From Catonia carolina (taxonomy: Eukaryota > Arthropoda > Insecta > Hemiptera > Achilidae), in assembly GCA_035578175.1 (NCBI GenBank), contig JAQMRL010000001.1, forward strand, positions 237,165,038-237,229,037: 64,000 nt of DNA, in the 5' to 3' direction. Positions 59,201-64,000 of this stretch are shown here, one piece after another (positions within the stretch are counted from its first letter, which is position 1; each line of letters opens with the position of its first letter). Under the pieces are notes generated by a model. It was not told the DNA's origin, ran no database searches, and was given only the letters and a program-made list of their open reading frames with translations. A program made the position numbers and the translations under genes.

Positions 59201-59422
59201 AATTTAAATACATTTTTAATCAAAATAATTAAAATATTGGATTTTATTAACAGCGTACCTTAACCATTTTGAAATTGGTGCCAGGGAGATTTTTAGTCCA
59301 TACTTTAATTGTAGATTTATTATACTCAAGTTTCCAGTCATCATGATTGTCGATAAGGTGTTTCAGATTTTCAAAATCTTTATCTTCGGCTACTTTAACA
59401 ACACCAACATCCATCTGAATAT
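44116..59422 (-). CDS. START-domain lipid-transfer protein, STARD10/PCTP-like
   Basis: Predicted phospholipid-binding START protein, probably a cytosolic lipid carrier. Six exons (59422-59259, 53632-53485, 51200-51048, 48738-48617, 46951-46829, 44220-44116) have canonical GT/AG borders, and their phases agree throughout. From the ATG at 59414-59412 they give 268 residues; human STARD10 is about 290. Matching blocks in order are [88 protein letters not shown] and [17 protein letters not shown]. The C-terminus is lysine/serine-rich ([14 protein letters not shown]). The first exon shown begins inside a codon, so a further 5' exon (UTR or a few residues) is expected to the right. Confidence 0.92.
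44326..44815 (+). mobile_element. R1-clade-like non-LTR 3' end
   Basis: GC-rich island in AT-rich DNA. Begins [20 protein letters not shown] then IKRLWRKE, the conserved C-terminus of R1-like ORF2 ('MLRSDESWNAVARFVSRVI'). It continues as 3' UTR with gggtttttggttagtaggc. Strongly 5' truncated; lies just beyond the last STARD10-like intron acceptor. Confidence 0.65.
45264..46192 (-). mobile_element. Repeat family E, copy 6 (full length)
   Basis: Inverted, with both ends: TTTTTACTTTTTCTTGCCTA plus hairpin at the left, and GGCAAGAGAAAGTCATGAGT leading to cagatttttt at the right. Contains a (TG)n run at 45402-45421. Confidence 0.82.
46196..46626 (+). mobile_element. Possible solo LTR with TATA/initiator promoter
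   Basis: TATATAAAAGG at 46223-46233 is followed 25-30 nt later by TTCAGCAGTGTG (initiator-like), then a leader with unusual CpG content. The block ends with AATAAACATTACA. Its 3' part matches 29780-29973. Boundaries are inferred; no target duplication confirmed. Confidence 0.4.
46829..46951 (-). CDS. STARD10-like exon: C-terminal START helix
   Basis: 123 nt, phase 0 to phase 0, acceptor tttcag and donor gtaagt. It encodes [18 protein letters not shown] and [13 protein letters not shown], equivalent to the amphipathic C-terminal helix of STARD10 (KYPEWKQKHLPHFKPWLHPEQ). Confidence 0.92.
46960..48154. other. Intron DNA of the STARD10-like gene; nothing recognised
   Basis: Very AT-rich, no coding frame and no repeat family I can name. 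Confidence 0.5.
48155..48548 (+). mobile_element. SINE-like repeat family C, copy 4
   Basis: Full-length and close to copies 1 and 2 (over 90% by eye). Ends CGGCTGATGACCTAAACAAC. Antisense to the host gene and about 65 bp from exon 48617-48738. Confidence 0.85.
48617..48738 (-). CDS. STARD10-like exon: START segment
   Basis: 122 nt, phase 1 to phase 0, acceptor ctttag and donor gtataa. It encodes [20 protein letters not shown] and [20 protein letters not shown], matching the YLAQVDPKGSLPKWVVNK region of STARD10. Confidence 0.92.
49315..49860 (+). mobile_element. Repeat family D, copy 3
   Basis: Same blocks as 35850-36555 and the intact terminal hairpin ATGAGAC-gtgtc-GTCTCAT at 49826-49844. 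Includes 49690-49790, which the other copies lack. Confidence 0.65.
49889..50461 (+). mobile_element. Tigger-derived short element
   Basis: Left end CAGGAGTGTCAATTATCCGA; right end inverts to CAGAGGAGCCTCAGTTATCC. Between them a transposase tail is discernible ([15 protein letters not shown], then KKKRDI), matching the Tigger C-terminus. About 570 bp. Confidence 0.65.
51048..51200 (-). CDS. STARD10-like exon: START segment
   Basis: 153 nt, phase 1 to phase 1, acceptor tttcag and donor gttggt. It encodes [20 protein letters not shown], the NHSVYH segment and [15 protein letters not shown]. The family shows CPKPLKNRDVITLRSWL and PPRKDLVRAVSIQTGY at the same place. Confidence 0.93.
51310..51641 (-). 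mobile_element. SINE-like repeat family C, copy 5
   Basis: Inverted, diverged, with an internal deletion in the PDPVV region. It starts about 110 bp outside exon 51048-51200. Confidence 0.75.
51955..53460 (+). mobile_element. Non-LTR reverse transcriptase remnant, split by a MITE
   Basis: Frames with many stops retain RT order: [59 protein letters not shown] (the catalytic Y/FADD is here LADN), [12 protein letters not shown] and [14 protein letters not shown]. After the insertion at 52927-53290 it resumes [20 protein letters not shown]. Dead copy. Confidence 0.78.
52927..53290 (+). mobile_element. MITE-like repeat family F, copy 2 (both ends)
   Basis: 364 bp with ~20-bp inverted ends (TTTTCACGGTTGATGAGCTC and, inverted, TTTTCAGGGCTGATGAGCTC). 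Matches 7376-7735, including the ATG that opens [20 protein letters not shown]. Inserted in the LINE remnant between its RT core and AGHIMR tail. Confidence 0.75.
53485..53632 (-). CDS. STARD10-like exon: core START segment
   Basis: 148 nt, phase 0 to phase 1, with a gtaagt donor at 53479-53484. It encodes [32 protein letters not shown] and NNDVGYYS, matching the best conserved part of STARD10 (ETLYDVLHD, EYRKKWD, DVGYYS). The Penelope-like element at 53659-54595 sits only 26 bp upstream of its acceptor in the intron. Confidence 0.93.
53772..53815 (-). ncRNA. Hammerhead ribozyme, Penelope-type (downstream arm)
   Basis: Same 44-nt sequence as 54475-54518, on the minus strand. Core CTGATGA at 53809-53803, GAAA at 53789-53786. 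Predicted cleavage is between 53778 and 53777, after GUA. Confidence 0.78.
53921..54475 (-). CDS. Penelope-like GIY-YIG endonuclease (RT missing)
   Basis: 184 codons without interruption. Residues about 63-92 hold [32 protein letters not shown]: the GIY and YIG motifs (here GVY and YIG), the catalytic Arg, and a CX4C...H arrangement typical of Penelope endonucleases. Further on, [23 protein letters not shown] (the catalytic-Glu helix) and LNEQI complete the domain. The N-terminal 60 residues look like the RT-EN linker. The first ATG is created at the junction with the inverted arm, so this is a truncation product, not a natural start. Confidence 0.85.
   Translation of the reverse strand: MSILDNKIKHKPFIALKYNKTINNKLYRTLNKFYKIAYTCNNKKLLSTNIIKNNINETLSNKKGVYKIDCGNEDCKKFYIGMTSRNFQVRYNEHKKALKCDYIISNYTNHIKEEKHKFGKIDEHFNIIEQCNIENINKIEKYEMFHIYKYLKEQKQDILNEQIKFRDDEVILTAAAIYSKYEKG
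54475..54518 (+). ncRNA. Hammerhead ribozyme, Penelope-type (upstream arm)
   Basis: Helix I pairs TTTACT (54475-54480) with AGTAGG (54513-54518), four Watson-Crick and two G-U pairs. The core is CTGATGA (54481-54487). Helix II is GGTG/CACC with loop GATC and one extra U at 54488. GAAA (54501-54504) is followed by a minimal helix III (A-U, C-G, loop ACGT) and cleavage triplet GTA ending at 54512. All invariant core bases are present. Confidence 0.8.
54860..55770 (+). mobile_element. Decayed mariner, host of a nested Penelope fragment
   Basis: Transposase traces: [33 protein letters not shown] (from 'LLHDNARPHTA'), then [11 protein letters not shown]. The C-terminal part WFKQHGKA resumes after 55650. 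Interrupted by 55432-55637. No clear terminal repeats. Confidence 0.6.
55432..55637 (+). mobile_element. Penelope-like fragment (3' UTR plus terminus) with 12-bp target duplication
   Basis: AGTGAATGAATG flanks it at 55420-55431 and 55638-55649. It matches the 3' region of the 53.7 kb element (atcatcttctgtaaatttta, then the terminal arm). Its hammerhead is damaged: TTTACTCCGATTTTTGGTGG, with CUGAUGA reduced to CCGATTT, while GAAACACGTGTAAGT remains. Confidence 0.75.
56900..57375 (+). mobile_element. Mariner 3' remnant
   Basis: Frames with stops read [19 protein letters not shown] (from 'FFDxRGVVHHEF'), [14 protein letters not shown] (from '[11 protein letters not shown]'), [20 protein letters not shown] and [20 protein letters not shown]. 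The last blocks are the mariner C-terminus. Damaged beyond function. Confidence 0.72.
57455..57545 (+). repeat. Penelope-like 3' terminus fragment
   Basis: cagttaaaaaggaaggttag through the end tgcattataaagatttattt matches the inverse of 53659-53755. It includes the extra 3' tail that the 55.4 kb copy lacks. Confidence 0.65.
58027..58110 (-). CDS. Candidate 84-nt in-frame cassette exon of the STARD10-like gene
   Basis: Flanked by a strong acceptor (tttttag before 58110) and a perfect gtaagt donor (58021-58026). Length 84 is a multiple of three, and both neighbouring exons meet in phase 0. Only the phase-0 frame is open, encoding 28 residues that include [17 protein letters not shown]; the other two frames stop. 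No counterpart exists in STARD10, where the neighbouring exons align directly, so it would insert 28 residues in the START fold. It could be an alternative exon, an exonised repeat or a chance splice-site pair. Confidence 0.45.
58115..59255. other. Intron DNA of the STARD10-like gene; nothing recognised
   Basis: AT-rich, no repeat or coding frame identified. Confidence 0.5.
59259..59422 (-). CDS. STARD10-like exon: start of START domain
   Basis: 164 nt. The acceptor tttaaaacag sits at 59423 onward and the donor gtacgc at 59253-59258. It ends in phase 0 after MVK. It encodes [20 protein letters not shown] followed by [19 protein letters not shown], aligning with the first helix and strands of STARD10. 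Two in-frame codons precede the first ATG, so translation may start here or in an upstream exon not identified. Confidence 0.88.
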
Positions 59423-59424
59423 CT

Positions 59425-61844
59425 GTTTTAAAATAAATGTGAATTAATGTAACGATATTTTTAGGTTAACTTTGAAATCATCTCGTAGACACGAACAACG
59501 ACCGTCACATACATATCAGGCACTGTGTCAAATTGATTTGAACGTCTAAACAAATTGTGCAAAACAACCGCGCAAAAATGTTCGTATCATATTTCTTATC
59601 GCCGTATAATTGTACAGTACACGATTTAATGCACGAAATAATTTTGTGTAAAACGTAAATAAACAAAAATAGTTGTGAATTATAACAGAATCGAAAATTT
59701 TAAATATCGATATTTCCTTCAGAACCATCTGAAATGTTATTATTTTTGACCCAAATTTTCTGAACATTGGTAGCTTTTTCACGATCTGTAAGTGAAGTAA
59801 AGTAGTTTTCAGGATTTCTCTCCGCAAATGCAAAATTATATTTTAAAGACTGATTTATAATTTCATATATCTAAACAGTTATTTACAAGTAGTCGGAGCA
59901 ATTCGTTTAATGCGTACCTGTATAATATTTTATAATAAGTTCATATGAATGCATAATGATAGTTTATTCGTAGTTTCTTAAATACTAGACCACAATTTGA
60001 AGTTAATTCGACTTTTATTAGCCGAAAGTTGCCTTTAAAATAAACAAAATTAGTTATGAGTTACAAACACAGGTAGCGCAATTACATCAGTCATGGAACC
60101 TCTTTGTAATCTTACTGATTAACATAACAGTTTAAAATGGTATCAGACTGACAAACTTGTTACTACGTAATAGGAATATAAATGGCTGAGAATTATTAAT
60201 CTCTAGCAATGTAGATATTTAACGAGAAGAGGGCACCTCTACATATCATCTCAGTTCTTAAAAATTCGATTCCTCATTAACGCTACGGGGAGCTCTTATG
60301 GACCAAATTACTGCACATAACGGGACACGTTAATGATATCTTCGTAGAAATTCAAACGACCGTTGTTACAATTTAATAATTCTCTTACTAAATTGATCTG
60401 TTTAGAATCCGGATGCACTAAGATGTACAAATAGTTAAATTTTCTATTCTTATTTTAAATGCAGTATAAGAAGATTATGAGTTGATATTCAAATTTTTTA
60501 ATGGGTTGTTTATAATTACTTCTTACTTGTCGTGTCATAATCATTTTTCATCAGTTTTTTCTTATTTTGTTGCGTAAACCAATTGATGGACAAATTAATA
60601 AGTTGACTTATGAATATCAATATTTAAAAAAATAGCAATCAGTTAGTTCAGGTATATTGTTTGGCTCATTCAATCAAGGTTTCTGGAATTTGTGCAGTGG
60701 TAAAACCTTTAGTATTTCTATTCTAAGTTTTTGACTTGTCATTTTATGTATTATAACACTGACTATTTTGCAAGACACATTATTATGTTACATGCACTTC
60801 TATCCTAAAGTTCAATTAAAACTGTAATTAATATTAAAATACAAAGAACTTTCAAAAACCGACCTCCACAAAAGTTTACCCAGCCATCCCAATCCATTTA
60901 TTAAAACAAGTAGAACTTTTTTCAAGTCAGTAACATTACAATCTGTTCACATTAAATTGAATAAATAATAATTATAATAAATGTTTACTTACCTGCTTAT
61001 AATTTCATCCTTTGAAGAAATATTAATTAAGTTGTCCCATAAGAAGGAGACAATATGTTATAATAATAACAATGTTCATTAAAATCTATAACTTAACTTG
61101 TGTCTTTTCAATCTTCTGAAACCATTATCAGTTTTGTTGAGCAGATTTAATGCCTGAAATCTAGATAGCGGTTGCGTCTTTCTTCATAGTGACAATTGAT
61201 TTTTGAAGTTACTTGGTGCCAATGTTAAAATCAGCATGTATGGTGGTTTAGGTTTAACATGAACTTTGTAGGGCTCAATGCAAAAAGTTCATTTGGTAAT
61301 GTTTGAATAAACACATTATATTCCATAATTGAATCCCATATCTTCAAATGGCATTTAAAAGTAATTAATATAAAATAATTTTTTATTTGCTAGCCAAAGG
61401 TGATTATTTTCCAACTAACAAGTTAATTTACATACTGTCAGCTCGTATGTGATGTTTCTGTGTGAGGTGACGATCTAGATGAAGTCCATCAATATCTCTA
61501 TAATAAATTATGCTACCATAAAACACAAGAATAAAATACAAGTAGAAAATTAGGGAAGTTTAAAAAAATGTAAGAGGCATTTTCAAGTTTTATAGAATTT
61601 TAAGTGAAGCATTCTTAAGTTTCGGGTATTTACAGCTAATCCAAAAATCCCTAGGAAGTTTTATATATTTCTTCTTCATCTCCTCAATCTGAAGGTTGGT
61701 GGGCCTACAATCTTGCTCTCTCCATAGCCAGTCTGTTCAATTTCTTATATCTTCTTTCCCTCCTTACTTCTTCCATAGATTAAAAGTGGTGAACCAGGTC
61801 GAATGTTGCAGCATATGCCCAATCAAACTGTTTCTTCTTCCTTT
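59425..61844. other. AT-rich region upstream of the first STARD10-like exon found
   Basis: Should contain an upstream exon or the promoter. A minus-strand TATAAAATATTATA followed by an ACAG/gtacgc boundary occurs near 59915-59935, but it is weak evidence. No recognisable coding sequence. Confidence 0.35.
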
Positions 61845-62000
61845 GTTTTTTTTTTGGTTTTGTCTGACTGTTTTGCAATTTCTGCTAATTCACACGGTGG
61901 AGAATGATGAAAAAAATGTCAGACCTGACTGGGAATTGAACCTGGATCCTCAGCATAGAAGCCAGGTGCGCTAACCACTACGCCAACAGGCTGTCCTTTG
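61845..62000 (-). mobile_element. SINE family B, copy 4
   Basis: Minus strand: GACAGCCTGTTGGCGTAGTG, GCTTCTATGCTGAGGATCC, GGTTCAATTCCCAGTCAGGT, then TTAGCAGAAATTGCAAAACA. Full length. Confidence 0.82.
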
Positions 62001-62004
62001 ATTG

Positions 62005-62335
62005 TGTCTCTGACACTCCAACAACCATGGCCTTAACTATGAACTGCTATTTGGCCTCTCAGAAGTGGGTTATCATTCCCCACTGTCAGTGTTCACCAGA
62101 CCTAGCCCCCTGTGCAATGGTTTTTTGTTCCCAAGAATTAAAAAAATCTACAAGAAAGAGTTTTGATGATGTGGAGCTGATAAAAATAGCTTCCTGCAGG
62201 GCACTGGACAATATCAAAGTTGAAGAGTTCCAAAGGTGGTTTACACAGTGGGAAAGAAGCTAGGCAAGTACATTGCATCTAATGGAGATTATTTTTAAGA
62301 AGATTGAAAAGATTTTATAAAAACTTAATAAATTA
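62005..62335 (+). mobile_element. Mariner 3' remnant
   Basis: Reads VFTRPSPL (from 'YSPDLAPCD'), FLFPRIKKIYKK, FDDVELIKIASCRALDNIKV, EEFQRWFTQWERS and then a frameshifted NGDYF-like end. Ordinary mariner C-terminus; no terminal repeat found. Confidence 0.7.
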
Positions 62336-62369
62336 ATTTTTTTTGGATTCCTACTTCTAAATCAGAATC

Positions 62370-62765
62370 TTCTTCTTCAGGTGCCTTCTCCATTACGGAG
62401 GTTGGCTATCATCATGGTTAGTCGTACTTTGTCTACTGCTGCTCTGCAAAGGTCATGTGACGAGCAGTTAAATGCTTTTCTCAGGTTTCTTAACCAGGAT
62501 ATTCTTCTGCGTCCCACCGAGCATTTACCAACGATTTTTCCTTGAATTATGAGATGCAGAATCTCGTATTTAGGCCCCCTCATGATGTGTCCAAGGTATG
62601 TCAGTTTCCTCATCTTTATGCTTTGCATGATTTCAAGCTCTTTCCCCATTCTTCTGAGGACTTCTACATTTGTGGCCCTGTCCGTCCACGGTATTCAAAG
62701 TATTCTCCGGTAGGTCTATATTTCAAACGCATTCCATATTTTAGTATTTCCATATTTTAAATCAG
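62370..62765 (-). mobile_element. Non-LTR retrotransposon RT C-terminus and 3' end
   Basis: 62649-62377 encodes MRKLTYLGHIMRG, LIIQGKIVGKCSVGRRRISW, LRNLRKAF and KVRLTMMIANLRNGEGT, the stereotyped end of many insect LINE ORF2 proteins. Upstream (62760-62650) WNAFEI, ATNVEVLRRMGKE continue it with stops. An AAGAAGAAGATT tail follows at the left end. Confidence 0.78.
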
Positions 62766-62769
62766 AATA

Positions 62770-64000
62770 GATAAATAAGGTAAATATCAAATAAAGAAAA
62801 ATGCTTACTTAAACAGTCATTTTTAATACATACAAATTTTATTTTTAAATTGTATTTCACAATAAGATAATTATAATATTAACTGATAAATATGATTAAC
62901 TTTATGACTTAATAAGTTTTAATTACAATATTATTTTATAAATTAATACAGGATGCAGGATTATTCTATAATAACCTTTAATTATGCAATAATTTATTTT
63001 TATTACAGACAGATAAACATTCATTTTTAACTTTACTTAATCTTTTAAATACAATAAATAATAATGTCCAACTACAGATAAAAATCAGTAAATGTTTACT
63101 TTTTAAGTATTTTCTTAGTGTTCTGCATAACTAACAATAATTTAACAGAAAAAATTCTTCATGATATTAAATCATTTTTTATCTACATTAAAAATACATT
63201 ACTATACATTAAGTAATAAAAACAACATGCAGAAATTAAACATTTATTTTTAAAATGTATATTAAATAACGCTACGGTTATGTAGCTACTATGTTATTAA
63301 AAAGTAACAATAAATTATTAAATTAAGAAAAAGATTTATAACTCTATATGAAATACATATTTTAATATTAAATATCTGCGCAAACCTTAAATAAAATATC
63401 ATAAAGTAACAAGTATAGGCCTAAATTATACATCTCATGCATACAAATATTATAATGAAGATATTGCTGTTTTCATAGAAAAAACTCTAATATTTGCAGC
63501 CGTGAGTAAAAAAAACTACCAATATTTCTCATTCCAAAAAAAAACACAGTGTACTTAAAAAAAATTGTGTATTCAGTTTTGTTTGAAGCAGAATTTTTAA
63601 AAAAATAACAAGCAATACTGCCTGCATTTTAAGGATGCTCATCAGAAGGGTTGCAAATATCAAAGTTAGACCATTGTAGTCATTAAATTTTTTTATGAAT
63701 ATGCCAACAGAAAGGGTAATCTACGAACAACTAATCAGGTATAATACATAATCAAAAGAAGGCTTATCAGGAACTCAACTAGTAGGTAGGCATATGTTAT
63801 TATAAAACAAACAGAGTATAGAAAAACAAAAGATAAACTGATGATCATTCAAATTTTTTAAGTAGATTCTGAAAATGAGGTCACCAAATCAATATGGCGA
63901 TTTGAAAATTCCTGATCGTTATGGTAAGGGCTCAACACATGGGGTAGGCAGGGATATTTTTGTTTTCTATGCCTAAAAATGGAGGAAACCCCTGAATCTT
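62770..64000. other. AT-rich DNA to the window end; nothing recognised
   Basis: No coding frame, repeat family or regulatory element identified. Confidence 0.5.

Overview
The window looks like AT-rich nuclear DNA of an insect, and a hemipteran is my guess. The reasons are exon/intron genes with long introns, insect-type coding sequence, and a dense load of mariner, Tigger/pogo, Helitron, non-LTR, Penelope-like and tRNA-derived SINE copies. The species cannot be named from the sequence.

Two host genes are supported, both on the minus strand. (1) The 5' part of a receptor-regulated Smad, the Mad (Smad1/5) orthologue of the BMP/Dpp pathway. Four coding exons lie at 12309-12581, 10590-10761, 7079-7291 and 2125-2243. 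They encode the MH1 DNA-binding domain and the linker with its PPAY motif. The MH2 exons lie left of base 1. (2) A START-domain lipid-transfer protein of the STARD10/PCTP-like family. Six coding exons between 59422 and 44116 join in frame into about 268 residues. A further 84-nt exon candidate (58027-58110) has perfect splice sites and keeps the frame, so it may be a cassette exon.

Layout: 1-1725, RTE-like non-LTR element, minus strand. 2.1-12.7 kb, Mad exons, with a Helitron, an apparently intact mariner, a decayed mariner, SINEs and two copies of a ~0.9 kb unclassified repeat in the introns. 12.7-44 kb, Mad upstream region and intergenic DNA with Tigger, mariner, Kolobok/piggyBac-like, SINE, foldback and non-LTR debris, and no host gene I recognise. 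44-59.4 kb, STARD10-like gene, whose introns hold an R1-like LINE end, an LTR-like block, a non-LTR RT remnant split by a MITE, and a cluster of Penelope-like fragments. 59.4-64 kb, mostly empty AT-rich DNA with a SINE, a mariner end and a LINE end.

The most striking structure is at 53659-54595. It is a 5'-truncated Penelope-like element encoding a GIY-YIG endonuclease, flanked by a 9-bp target duplication. Its two ends are perfect inverted arms, each carrying a complete minimal hammerhead ribozyme. Degenerate hammerhead-like copies elsewhere (20.24, 55.53, 19.1 and 37.8-38.1 kb) show stages of decay. The biology resembles hammerhead-bearing Penelope-like elements already reported; no wholly new system is claimed.
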